From Bacteroidales bacterium (GTDB lineage: Bacteria > Bacteroidota > Bacteroidia > Bacteroidales > VadinHA17), in assembly GCA_021371855.1 (NCBI GenBank), contig JAJFVL010000018.1:310001-374000 (forward strand): 64,000 nt of DNA, given 5' to 3'. Both the position numbers and the translations under genes were made by a program. Position 1 is the first letter of the stretch. Every line of letters starts with the position of its first letter. The notes under the pieces are model-generated. The model had not been told where the DNA came from. It worked only from the letters and a program-made list of their open reading frames with translations, and did not search any database. Shown piece after piece: positions 7,803-17,008 of this stretch.

Positions 7803-8165
7803 CATTAGTGTCCACTAAAAATTAAATATCGTTCTTTGAAATCTTGAATAGATTGAGGTTGTAGGGTTTTCTGATAACGTGACGATCTGAAATGAAATAC
7901 TCCTCAGATTCAGTTTAGTATAAAATTACAGTCAATTACTTTAGTCCTTCATTTGAGGGCTAAAGCCCGTACTTTTGGTGTTTCCTGATCCGTTGGCTAA
8001 AGCCAACGGTAATTGAAATAGATTGCAGAATTTTCCAAAATTTCAATATACCAAATTTAATTAAAACGCCTCTAATAGAACTACTTACAAACCAAGATTG
8101 CCAAGATGTCAAAGAACTAAACTGTATACAATTGAAAATCAAATATTCTTAAGTGGACATCTATG
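7803..8165 (+). mobile_element. MITE-like element, copy 1 (shortened)
   Basis: About 90 % identical by eye to the elements at 33876 and 53543. It begins CATTAGTGTCCACTAAAAAT and ends with the complement of CATAGATGTCCACTTAAGAA, an imperfect terminal inverted repeat. A perfect 9-bp direct repeat ATAGGAAAT flanks it (7794-7802 and 8166-8174). At 363 bp it is 43 bp shorter than the other two, lacking one internal CCGTTGGCTTTAGCCAACGG hairpin and adjoining bases. It encodes no transposase. Confidence 0.85.
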
Positions 8166-8241
8166 ATAGGAAATAGTTATTTCTCTTATGTAACTATTTT
8201 TGTTATTTCACTTGACAACTGAATTTTTCAATGCTGAAGGA

Positions 8242-8289
8242 CTACTTTGACAGATTGAAAAATCAACATGTTTTTGCCCTTAATCCCTA
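8242..8289 (+). repeat. Partial copy of the short inverted-repeat element at 53380
   Basis: CTACTTTGACAG followed by a nearly identical run through AAAAATCAACATGTTTTT and CCCTTAATCCCT matches 53386-53432. The second half and the right inverted end are missing, so this is a truncated copy just downstream of the gene ending at 8320. Confidence 0.6.
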
Positions 8290-8319
8290 ATATGATAGAT
8301 TTTTCTCAAGACTGTTTTG

Positions 8320-9360
8320 TCATCTTGATGATGTTGTCTTTGCAACCAGATACTGCAGGTTTCTTTCTTTAAAAAACGTCCTGGTAATGGCTTCGGCATC
8401 ATCCAGGATTGTCTGCATTTTGCGTTGCTTTCTGCCTAACAGGGTATATGCTTTTGCCAGGGCTTCTTCTTCACTGCAGGCAGAACTCTGTTTTATTGCT
8501 TCGCATAAGCCTGTCAGTAATAATCCTTCATCTTTGATGTTACCCAGTTCTGCTATGACCCAGCTAAGGGCCAGGAAATAGTTTTTGCGGACCAGCAAAA
8601 AGGATGTATTGCTTCCGGCAGCCGGTAATTTATTGTAAGGTGAGGTGATGATCTCTTCAGTCAGGTACTTTTTCAGGTGAGCTGCTGCTTTAATATCCGG
8701 GGCATACTGAACAACACCCTGCAAGGCCTGCGGATAGATGCTCAGCCATCGTAATTTGCGTCTGAGTTCATGTACATCTTCTTCTATATTATCAAAGTGG
8801 TAATCGGTTCCGGCAACAAACCTGGTAATGGCAGCAACAGACTCATTATAAAAGTCTGAAATGGCTTCCACCTCTTTGTCGGATTTCAGCCAATCGATCT
8901 CATCAAGTTTGTTGGCTGTCTTTTTTAACCGTTTGTTGTCGCCCGACAGCCAGCCTTTATCGGCTAACACTTCATTCAGTTGTTTAGCTTTTTGTTCCAA
9001 CTGCTCTTCTACAATCTGCCTGCAGCCTTCGGGGATTTGTTTATTAACTGCAAAAGCTTCAGAGAGCCATTGATAATAATCTATTTGTCCAAGTCCATCT
9101 TCGATCAGCTTGAAATGTTCTTTCAGTTTGCCAAACTTTTTGGCATTATGCATGCCTGCATAAATTTTAGCTAAACCTTCGAGCATAAAGAATGGGGTAC
9201 GGGTATTGTTAATGAACAGCCACATAGCCGGATTTTTCTCTTTTCCTGCCTTATCAAGGAGCATTTCAATCTTCTGTGTATAGAAAGTAAATCTGCTTAA
9301 TCCGTTTTTCATGGCGCTTAAATTTTCTCTGATTATTGCTTTACCTTTTTCAGGTTCCAA
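8320..9360 (-). CDS. Hypothetical alpha-helical protein (weak CHAD-like resemblance)
   Basis: 346 residues, cytoplasmic (no signal), almost entirely helical and charged. The segment DVHELRRKLRWLSIYPQAL resembles the His/Arg-rich helices of CHAD domains, which bind polyphosphate, but only one such helix is clear, so I do not assign it. The N-terminal half carries conserved-looking aromatic and Asn motifs (NNTRTPFFMLEGLAKIYAG). The ATG at 9360 is the first in frame and starts MEPEKGKAII. It stands alone and ends next to a truncated repeat. Function unknown. Confidence 0.7.
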   Translation of the reverse strand: MEPEKGKAIIRENLSAMKNGLSRFTFYTQKIEMLLDKAGKEKNPAMWLFINNTRTPFFMLEGLAKIYAGMHNAKKFGKLKEHFKLIEDGLGQIDYYQWLSEAFAVNKQIPEGCRQIVEEQLEQKAKQLNEVLADKGWLSGDNKRLKKTANKLDEIDWLKSDKEVEAISDFYNESVAAITRFVAGTDYHFDNIEEDVHELRRKLRWLSIYPQALQGVVQYAPDIKAAAHLKKYLTEEIITSPYNKLPAAGSNTSFLLVRKNYFLALSWVIAELGNIKDEGLLLTGLCEAIKQSSACSEEEALAKAYTLLGRKQRKMQTILDDAEAITRTFFKERNLQYLVAKTTSSR

Positions 9361-9486
9361 ATATTCTGCCTTGATCTGTTAATCAATCAAATTTATTAAA
9401 TCAATGTGGAATACAATCAATTCCGGCGCTTTTTATCAACATTTAATAATTTTATATCATTGTGTTGGTCGGTTAAATTATATTAG

Positions 9487-9580
9487 GTCCCGGGACATTC
9501 CCATTGGGACATAATATTGGTAGTTACCTTCAGATGTTTTAGCCTGCAATCAAAATATAATTGTATTATATCCCATGGCA
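9487..9580 (+). repeat. Half copy of the 20538-20646 repeat
   Basis: From GTCCCGGGACA through GGGACATAATATTGGTAG to AGCCTGCAATCAAAATATAA and ATGGCA this matches 20550-20646 with scattered differences. The left arm of the palindrome seen at 20538 is missing. Both copies are intergenic. The rest of 9361-9651 holds nothing else that I can name. Confidence 0.6.
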
Positions 9581-9651
9581 ACCACTATCTTCAATTGGGT
9601 ACAGCGACAAATATTTTAAGCGAGGTTGGATTGTTTTTTCATCTCCTGAAA

Positions 9652-11664
9652 CTAATTTACCGGAAAAGCATCAAGTACAATTGTTTCGAAGGGTTGCAGT
9701 TTTAAACTAAATGATTCACCTTTCGCAAATCTCTGCCTTTTCCCATTATACATTCCTGCTTTAGCATTAAAAAAAACATATTCTTTGATTGCATTGCGAG
9801 GATACTCGAAAACCTTTGATGTAATTACTTGAAAGGTCTTTGGGATATCAGAAGGATTACGCAACGACAATATTGCTTTCTGCTGCGACCATGCTGCACG
9901 ACCATATACCTCATCCTTAGCAGGATCGCCACCTATCCAATGTACATCTGTCAAAACCTGTTCATTTTCCCTTGCCCATCTGGCTGCATTGGCCAGACAA
10001 TCCCAAGTTGAAGATTTAAGTTTATGAGGATTAATATAAAGTTCCTGAAGATTACATCCCGATGCAAAAAAGAACCAAATATCATCAGAAATATCTTTTT
10101 CATCCATCTCGAACTTTCCGGGATTACCATGATCTGCAATACATATTCCACCGTTCATTACGGAATTCAAGGGGAATAGAGGATTATTTTTAACAATGTT
10201 ATTATACGTTTCTGCATCACGATAAGTAATCCACTGCTGGCGTTTTGAGCCTTTACCTATCATTTTAGTATCTTCTCCTCCCCGCCAGATATTATCTCCA
10301 TACATTAGCCAATAAACTGAAGGCCATGTACCTACGGTAAGACTTAGGTACAAATCAGGCTTATTCGTCCTTAACTCTTTTTGGAGCCTCAGGAAAGCTT
10401 CCACATCATCCTTATATTCCACGGATTCATCGCCCATTGATCCTAATCCGGCACCTAAACCATCAAACTTGAATATGGATACATTATACTTCTTAATAAA
10501 ACTTTCTGTAACATCTAAAATACGTTTATAGTAGCATGTACCTGCAAGTGAAAATCCGGAGCTATTGGTTTCAAAAGGAGGATTTTGGGTTTTGCCATAT
10601 TTTAACCGCTGTTGTTTTGCTGTATTATAACCACCAAAAGGCGATATCCAAACGCCAATGGTACTGTTATAACTCTTAGCAACTTTCATCAGGTTAGCAA
10701 ATCCCACAGGGAAACCGGAGTGAAACTTCCAAAGAGTAGTATGATCGTCCCATCCATCGTCGAATAAAAATGCTTCCATTTGAATTTTCCGTTTGTTGAT
10801 AAGACTGTCGCCAAAACACCTGATCCTGTCAATGCTTTCATTTTCATTAAATATCCTGTCTTCCCATGCAATATCAAACCATGTATTATTATGAAGTATC
10901 TGGCGGTAAGGATGTGCTCTTTCCCTTTCTACATAATAAAGAAAAGCCCTCCTTAGTTGGTTGGCCGGCGCTACGCCCCATACAGTTGAAATTGTGGGAA
11001 TAAATTCAGGAAGATTAAATGCGGTGTAAGAATCTTTTTCAACAACCTTTGCAAAAATGTGTTCAAGGGAAAAAAACATATTGTTATGCACAACAGGAGA
11101 TCCGTAGACTGTTCCTGTATTACAGATACCGATACTAGTCGGAAGCATCAAAACAATAATTCCTGATATTTTATTTTTATTATTAGCTTTAAACTTAAAT
11201 ATCTGTCTGACATAATTTGAGCCATCTCTTATTTCAACTTCCCAATGCAGGAACAATCCTTCTTTGCGATTTTCAAGATCTACTGAATACTTTTTTCCTG
11301 ATTCTCTACAGGCATAAACCTGAGAACCTACATCTCCTTTTACATCCTGGATAACAGGTAAGTTTTCCAATACAAAATCATTTGAAGAAATGGCACGGTG
11401 TCCCTGTAATTCAATTTCAAATAAAGGAATATTACCCATTTTTATAAGTTCATTTGACTCCTTATCTTTAAATTCCCGAATGTGAATACCTTCGCTATTA
11501 CTTTCAAACCTCATGCTGACAACATTATTTTCTAATACAGTGCAGTTTTCAGTATATTTAATTGTTGCCTTACCTGGAGTGTTCCCGGGATAGGGAATTT
11601 GCGCATTTAAAAGATGATAAATATTCCACAGGATCAAAAAAATGATAATCGATTTATTTCTCAT
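9652..11664 (-). CDS. Secreted GH36/GH27-like glycoside hydrolase (clan GH-D type)
   Basis: 670 residues with a signal peptide (IIIFLILWNIYHLLNA). The N-terminal half (about 30-250) is a beta-sandwich. A TIM barrel follows, with FDDGWDD (301-307), the DDGW motif of GH36/GH27 alpha-galactosidases, and FKFDG with Asp401 as the likely nucleophile. The acid/base is not certain; the Asp in RGGEDTK is a candidate. A C-terminal beta domain ends the protein. Such proteins are often loosely annotated as alpha-galactosidase. It is the last gene behind SusC/SusD on the same strand, after a terminator hairpin, so it is probably the enzyme of this locus. The exact substrate is unknown. Confidence 0.75.
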   Translation of the reverse strand: MRNKSIIIFLILWNIYHLLNAQIPYPGNTPGKATIKYTENCTVLENNVVSMRFESNSEGIHIREFKDKESNELIKMGNIPLFEIELQGHRAISSNDFVLENLPVIQDVKGDVGSQVYACRESGKKYSVDLENRKEGLFLHWEVEIRDGSNYVRQIFKFKANNKNKISGIIVLMLPTSIGICNTGTVYGSPVVHNNMFFSLEHIFAKVVEKDSYTAFNLPEFIPTISTVWGVAPANQLRRAFLYYVERERAHPYRQILHNNTWFDIAWEDRIFNENESIDRIRCFGDSLINKRKIQMEAFLFDDGWDDHTTLWKFHSGFPVGFANLMKVAKSYNSTIGVWISPFGGYNTAKQQRLKYGKTQNPPFETNSSGFSLAGTCYYKRILDVTESFIKKYNVSIFKFDGLGAGLGSMGDESVEYKDDVEAFLRLQKELRTNKPDLYLSLTVGTWPSVYWLMYGDNIWRGGEDTKMIGKGSKRQQWITYRDAETYNNIVKNNPLFPLNSVMNGGICIADHGNPGKFEMDEKDISDDIWFFFASGCNLQELYINPHKLKSSTWDCLANAARWARENEQVLTDVHWIGGDPAKDEVYGRAAWSQQKAILSLRNPSDIPKTFQVITSKVFEYPRNAIKEYVFFNAKAGMYNGKRQRFAKGESFSLKLQPFETIVLDAFPVN

Positions 11665-11859
11665 TTATGCATAATACTATTTTGTACAAAAAATTGATTT
11701 TTTGATAGTTGATAAAAAAACAACAAAGAAATGAAGACATAATCCATTTAAGTTGCAATTGAAGTATTTAATTGAGTAAACAATTATTGCAACATTTCTT
11801 ACCAGTAAAGGACTATATCAGTAGACATTCTTCCCTTTGCAGAGAATTCATTAAAAATT

Positions 11860-11904
11860 TTTACTTGCCGCCCAGAGGAAAATTCCCTCTGGGTTACAAG
11901 TAAA
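11860..11904 (-). terminator. Hairpin terminator after susD
   Basis: Outer arms TTTACTTG (11860-11867) and CAAGTAAA (11897-11904) enclose CCCAGAGG/CCTCTGGG. Read on the minus strand the stem is followed by AATTTTT. It separates the SusD gene from the downstream hydrolase gene, so the latter may be read by partial read-through or its own promoter. Confidence 0.7.
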
Positions 11905-11919
11905 CACTTATTTTATTAA

Positions 11920-13446
11920 TTAATATCCAGGATTCTGTTCAAAGTCTTTTCCTTTTCCTTTATAGTAATCAATTTCGGACTGAAGAATTGGCCACAAATA
12001 GTAATTACTAAGAAATACGTATTTCATACCACTGACAGCGGGAAAGTTATTTAACACTGCTTCAGCAATTTTCCATCGCTTTAGATCGAAATAACGTAAT
12101 CCTGCTTCAAATGCTAATTCTATACGACGCTCGTTCCTGATTTTATCACGCATTTGATCTTTTGACAAACCTGTAGGTAACGGAGGCATATTAACACCAG
12201 GTCTTCCCCTAACCAGGTTCAAAGCATTATAAACTTCAACCGTGGGACCATTTGCTTCGTTTTCTGCTTCAGCAAAACTTAACAAAACCTCGGCATATCT
12301 CATCAAAACAATATCATTTGCACAATGAGAACCTTTCTGTGAATCATTTTTATCTTCTTCCCACACTTTTCTAACGATGTAATTCGTCGTGGTCAATCCT
12401 TTGATCGCTGCTATATTCAGATCAAAAGTCATATACCCGATTTCTCCCCAGGAAGATCCAGGGGTAATAATCGTGTAGAATAATCGCGGGTCCCTGTTTT
12501 TATAGGGATCAGCAGGATTATATAACGGAGACAGGGTTATATCCAATCCATCAATACATTCAAATTTATCAACAAAACTTTGATAAGGATTAATCGGAGT
12601 CCACCAGCCATATACCAATCCATTTTTATGTTCCACATTCGGGGAAAGGTACTTCGTTGAAAACATTATTTCCGGATTATTTTCCTGTCCGCTTTCATAA
12701 AATAATTTTTTAAAATCAGAGAAGAGTGAAAATTTTCCCGATTGCATGATGGATTTACTGAGAGAAGCAGCCTCAGCCCATTTTTCCTGAGAAAGCAGGA
12801 CTCTCGTTTTCATCAGCATGGCAGACCCTTTAACTGCGTGCCCGGTATATAATACATCATCAAGATTTGCAATTGCATAATCTAAATCACTAATAACGAG
12901 AGCGATAACCTCTTCCTGTGTTGACCTCATTTTTAATTCGTCGCCAACAGTATAAGGTTCTGTAATAATTGGCACTCCTCCATACAATTGTTCAAGATAA
13001 AAATAGTTCATCGCACGAAGAAATTTCACCTCTGCCTTCATACCGTTCTTCAACTTTTCATCCATTACGATAGGCTCGACATTTTTTAAAAAGTCGTTAT
13101 ATCTGGCTATCGCCTTAAAAAAGGTAGCATACATACCCGTAATTTTATCTGTCATATAGGGGTTGACTGGCCCTTTGGCCATGGAACGGTATCCATATGT
13201 CCCATCGCGGTCCCATGAATTGTCTGTCAGTCCATCCCATTCAGCATTACGGGCTGAAAACAAAGAATTATTGTAAAGCGTATAATAACAAGCAGCCAGA
13301 CCGGCAGTAGCGTCATTTTTAGTCTTCCAGAATGTTTCTTCGGTAATTTTATCATGTGGTGATTTTTCAAGAAAATCCTTATCACATCCGGAAAAAAGGG
13401 CCAATAGAATTGGCGTAAGATAAATATATCTATATAAATTTTTCAT
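11920..13446 (-). CDS. susD: SusD/RagB-family glycan-binding outer-membrane lipoprotein
   Basis: 508 residues. The lipoprotein signal ends LLALFSGC (lipobox with Cys21), followed by DKDFLEKSPHDKITEETFWKT, the conserved SusD N-terminus. The TPR-like helical core includes MKAEVKFLRAMNYFYLEQLYG. The C-terminal DKIRNERRIELAFEAGLRYFDLKRWK block is the SusD family signature. It forms the lid of the SusC transporter and binds the oligosaccharide at the cell surface. It starts 10 bp after the SusC gene on the minus strand, so the two are co-transcribed. Confidence 0.97.
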   Translation of the reverse strand: MKNLYRYIYLTPILLALFSGCDKDFLEKSPHDKITEETFWKTKNDATAGLAACYYTLYNNSLFSARNAEWDGLTDNSWDRDGTYGYRSMAKGPVNPYMTDKITGMYATFFKAIARYNDFLKNVEPIVMDEKLKNGMKAEVKFLRAMNYFYLEQLYGGVPIITEPYTVGDELKMRSTQEEVIALVISDLDYAIANLDDVLYTGHAVKGSAMLMKTRVLLSQEKWAEAASLSKSIMQSGKFSLFSDFKKLFYESGQENNPEIMFSTKYLSPNVEHKNGLVYGWWTPINPYQSFVDKFECIDGLDITLSPLYNPADPYKNRDPRLFYTIITPGSSWGEIGYMTFDLNIAAIKGLTTTNYIVRKVWEEDKNDSQKGSHCANDIVLMRYAEVLLSFAEAENEANGPTVEVYNALNLVRGRPGVNMPPLPTGLSKDQMRDKIRNERRIELAFEAGLRYFDLKRWKIAEAVLNNFPAVSGMKYVFLSNYYLWPILQSEIDYYKGKGKDFEQNPGY

Positions 13447-13456
13447 AATATATCTT

Positions 13457-16400
13457 TCAAAATTTTAAATCTATTCCAAATGATATTGTTCGTAATGATG
13501 GATAAGCATACAAACTGTTTCCACTTTCAGGGTCACCAAATTTGAAAGGAGTTAACGTAAAAACATTTTCTACTGAAACAAGCAGAGTAATGGACTCAAT
13601 CTGGTACTTTTTAGTAATGGAATTCGGGATTTTATAATCCAAGGTTATATTTTTTAGCCTGAAATAGGAAGCATCCTTCAACCAAAAAGTTGAAACCACA
13701 TTCATGGTTTGATTCCATTGACTTCCATACCAACCACTTCGTAAAACAGGTACATCCGTATCTTTATTTGTGTCGGACCATGCATTTTTCCAATAGGCCA
13801 ATGGAGCATTTCCATTTGCAAAGGGTATAACATCAGTATGATTGATATTCCTTTTAATTCCATAAACTCCCTGAAAAAAAGCGGATAAGTTAAATCCTTT
13901 CCATGAAACATTCATGTTGGTGCCATACTCAAATTTTGGATAATATCCATCGGCATCAATTCGGTCTTCGGCTGTCACCTTACCGTCAGGAACACCATCA
14001 GGTCCACTAATATCTTTGAGCCTGATATCTCCAGGGATCAGGGTTGCCTTGGCTGCCAATTGGTCGGGAGCTGCATTTATTTCATCCTGAGATTGAAATA
14101 ATCCATCAGCTTGATAGACATAATAACGCCACATCTCTTTACCTTCTTTCATCATATTGGTATTCAATTCAGGAGCACCAAATTTCATAAGCTTATTTCT
14201 GTTTCTCGAAAATAAAAAGCTAATACCATAATTAACATCTTGTATATGGTTACGATGCCCAATCATTACATCAAAACCCTTATTTGAAACGACACCCTGA
14301 TTTACTGTCGGGGAATTTAATCCGACATAGCCGGCAAGTTGTGAGCTACGTAAGATTCCGTCTGTTTGTTTATCATACCAGTCAAATGTAATATCCAGCA
14401 ATCCTTTTGAAAAAGTAGCATCAAGTCCTATATCAAAAACTTTGGTTGATTCCCACTTGATTATTTCATTTCCTAAAGTAGTACGTGCTGAACCTGAAAC
14501 TACTGTATTGATAAATGGATATGTGTAACCCAGATTAATGAATGACTGATAAGGATAATCTCCAATGTTGTCGTTACCCATTATACCAACAGAGGCCCTA
14601 AGTTTAAAATTATCGAGCCAATTAACCCTGTTTTTTACAAAAGTCTCTTCGGAAACTCTCCAGGCAGCAGACAGTGATGGGAAAAAACCAAATTTATTAG
14701 CTTTCGGAAATCTGGAACTTCCATCGTATCTACTATTAAATTCAAGAAGATATTTCCCGTTGAAACTATAATTAATGCGGCCAAAATATGACAATAAGGA
14801 GTGTTCTTCGGATACTGTACCGCTATTTGACCAGTTCGAAGTAGATCCGGCATTAATAGCATCCAAAGACAGTGATGGTAAATCCTGTCTGGAAGCACTT
14901 AGATTTTTCCCAAAGTAACTCTCGCCACTAACACCAGCTAAAACATTTAAGCTATGTACCCCTATCGATTTATTATAGTTCAGTGTTGAATATAAGGAAT
15001 TAATTTCCCAATGTGTCATCGTGTTTGTTAGTTTATTGGATTTATTCCCATTCATATAATAATTTACCGAAGGATCATCCCAATAATATATAGGAACACT
15101 GGGTTCCATATATACATTGTCATCATATATAAAGCTTGTTGATCCTTTGGTTGACCATGTCAAACCATCTAAAAGGTTTATATCAATAAAGGCATTTGAC
15201 CTGAGACTTTTTAAATTGTCTGATTTACCAGCAATGGTCACCAACGCTTCCGGATTATAAGCTGCCCACTCATTAGCATATCTTACATAGGTAAATTTTG
15301 TCGGGTCATCTTTTAAAAAAGGAGTATAGGTTGGACGGTTTGATAACAGGGCATACATGAAATTAGCTCCCCCAATAAATGGCTCATAAACCTTTTCGCT
15401 TTTAATATTCGCTGAAAAACCAAATTTCACCCTGCTATTTACTTGAGATTCAAGATTTGCCAGAACATTGTATCTGTTTTTACCAAAATTATCTATTATT
15501 CCATCCTGTGACCAAATCGTTCCGGCAATATAATAGCTTGTATTCCCTGTTGTTCCGGAAAATGAGAGATTATGAGACTTAGCGGCAACATTATTTATAT
15601 ACGCTTTCTCATAATTCATCCATGGATACTCAGCTGATGGGCCAGTTTTGTAGGCATCGATTTGTGCATCTGTATACTTAACTGCACCATTTTTAGAATT
15701 ATCCAATCCAATATTATAAAGCTGCATATATTCCGGGGAATCCCATACTCTATCCTGCATCATATATGGCGTTTGAAAAAGCATTTTGCCTGAGTATCTC
15801 ACAACCAGCTTTTTTTGGTTTTTTCCAGTTTTCGTTGTTACGAGAATCACTCCATTTGCTGCCCGGGCGCCATAAATAGCAGCCGACGAAGCATCTTTTA
15901 AAACTGTCATGTTTTCAACCGAATTAATGTCAATGTCGTTGAAGCTACCAACTATTCCATCAATAACAACCAATGGATTAGAATTTGATGCAAAAGAATT
16001 TAACCCTCTAAGGCTGACATTTATTCCTTCACGTCCTGGCTGTCCTCCATTGGTTTGCGTAATCGAAACACCAGGCATTTGTCCCTGTAAAGCTTGTTCA
16101 ACACTGATAACAGGTCGTGACTCAAATTTTGCTGGATTTATAGTAGAAATAGATCCCGATAAATTAACTTTCTTTTGAGTTCCATACCCTACAACCACAA
16201 TTTCCTCTATTGCAACGGTATTTTCAACAAGAGTAACATTAATGAATGATTTTCCCAATATCGGGATTTCCTGTGTTACCATCCCAATAAACGAAAACTG
16301 TAAGGTTGCATTTTCCGGAACACCAGAAAGAGTATATTTTCCATCCTTATCGGAAATAGCACCATTTGCAGTTCCTTTTACCAATACAGAAACACCGGGT

Positions 16401-16843
16401 AAGGGAGCACCGGACAAATCGGTGACTTTGCCAGAGATAAGATTTTGCTGTTGAGCAATTATGTCAGATTGCCTTTCTTTTGGGAAAATAATTATATGTT
16501 TCCCAATGGTTTGATAATTTATCTCATTCTCAAAAATTTGATCGAGAATGAATTCAATACTCTGATTTTCTGCACTGATATTAACCTTGCGGGAAATATC
16601 TATTTTCTTATTATCGTACATGAATGAATATTCTGTACGGCCTTCAATGTAATTTAACACATCTTCGATACTTGCATTTTGAAGTTCAACGGACAGCTTG
16701 ATATTTTGGGAATAACTATTTCCAAAACTGCTTGTCAACCCAATGAAGCAAATGAGTACAATCATTATTTTCATGATTCTCAATAATTTGAATACAAATG
16801 GATAAAATACACCAAGTCCTCCTGACTCATGACTTTTTTTCAT
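13457..16843 (-). CDS. susC: SusC/RagA-family TonB-dependent transporter with STN signalling domain
   Basis: 1128 residues. A signal segment (about 25-45) is followed by an STN (secretin/TonB short N-terminus) domain at about 50-125, a carboxypeptidase-regulatory-like beta domain (KVTDLSGAPLPGVSVLVKG, about 138-220), the plug with VVVGYGTQKKVNLSGSIS, and a 22-strand barrel ending FGIDLKF. It imports glycan oligomers with energy from TonB. The STN domain marks it as a transducer that signals to the FecR/ECF sigma pair encoded just upstream. A KDASSAAIYGARAANGVILVTTK-like plug motif is present near residue 317. Confidence 0.97.
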   Translation of the reverse strand: MKKSHESGGLGVFYPFVFKLLRIMKIMIVLICFIGLTSSFGNSYSQNIKLSVELQNASIEDVLNYIEGRTEYSFMYDNKKIDISRKVNISAENQSIEFILDQIFENEINYQTIGKHIIIFPKERQSDIIAQQQNLISGKVTDLSGAPLPGVSVLVKGTANGAISDKDGKYTLSGVPENATLQFSFIGMVTQEIPILGKSFINVTLVENTVAIEEIVVVGYGTQKKVNLSGSISTINPAKFESRPVISVEQALQGQMPGVSITQTNGGQPGREGINVSLRGLNSFASNSNPLVVIDGIVGSFNDIDINSVENMTVLKDASSAAIYGARAANGVILVTTKTGKNQKKLVVRYSGKMLFQTPYMMQDRVWDSPEYMQLYNIGLDNSKNGAVKYTDAQIDAYKTGPSAEYPWMNYEKAYINNVAAKSHNLSFSGTTGNTSYYIAGTIWSQDGIIDNFGKNRYNVLANLESQVNSRVKFGFSANIKSEKVYEPFIGGANFMYALLSNRPTYTPFLKDDPTKFTYVRYANEWAAYNPEALVTIAGKSDNLKSLRSNAFIDINLLDGLTWSTKGSTSFIYDDNVYMEPSVPIYYWDDPSVNYYMNGNKSNKLTNTMTHWEINSLYSTLNYNKSIGVHSLNVLAGVSGESYFGKNLSASRQDLPSLSLDAINAGSTSNWSNSGTVSEEHSLLSYFGRINYSFNGKYLLEFNSRYDGSSRFPKANKFGFFPSLSAAWRVSEETFVKNRVNWLDNFKLRASVGIMGNDNIGDYPYQSFINLGYTYPFINTVVSGSARTTLGNEIIKWESTKVFDIGLDATFSKGLLDITFDWYDKQTDGILRSSQLAGYVGLNSPTVNQGVVSNKGFDVMIGHRNHIQDVNYGISFLFSRNRNKLMKFGAPELNTNMMKEGKEMWRYYVYQADGLFQSQDEINAAPDQLAAKATLIPGDIRLKDISGPDGVPDGKVTAEDRIDADGYYPKFEYGTNMNVSWKGFNLSAFFQGVYGIKRNINHTDVIPFANGNAPLAYWKNAWSDTNKDTDVPVLRSGWYGSQWNQTMNVVSTFWLKDASYFRLKNITLDYKIPNSITKKYQIESITLLVSVENVFTLTPFKFGDPESGNSLYAYPSLRTISFGIDLKF

Positions 16844-16937
16844 ATTTTTGTTTGGGTTTTTAGTAGTTTTCTGATTAGGTTAATCGCTAAATTTCTTATC
16901 GGATCACTACGGTTAAAAATCTATTAAACACTTAACT

Positions 16938-16977
16938 GATACAGGCTTACCCAACCAGGTAGGCTTGTATCTTTTTT
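16938..16977 (+). terminator. Hairpin between fecR and susC
   Basis: GATACAGGCTTACC (16938-16951) and GGTAGGCTTGTATC (16958-16971) form a stem with one G-U-type mismatch, followed on the plus strand by TTTTTT. Both neighbours are on the minus strand, where the hairpin separates the regulatory genes from SusC. It may act as terminator or attenuator there, although the U-tract faces the other way. Confidence 0.5.
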
Positions 16978-17008
16978 AGGGGATTGTCTTAAATCATAGG
17001 CAAATTAT

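Noticed and set aside
7960-8142. A 60-codon minus-strand frame that recurs almost unchanged at 53566-53748
   Set aside because: It lies wholly within the MITE-like element. In the third copy (33876-34281) the same frame holds a stop codon, so the likeness reflects DNA repeat identity rather than a conserved protein.
9829-10151. Overlapping short frames inside the GH36-like gene
   Set aside because: They have no starts or motifs of their own and lie within a long gene with family motifs on the minus strand.
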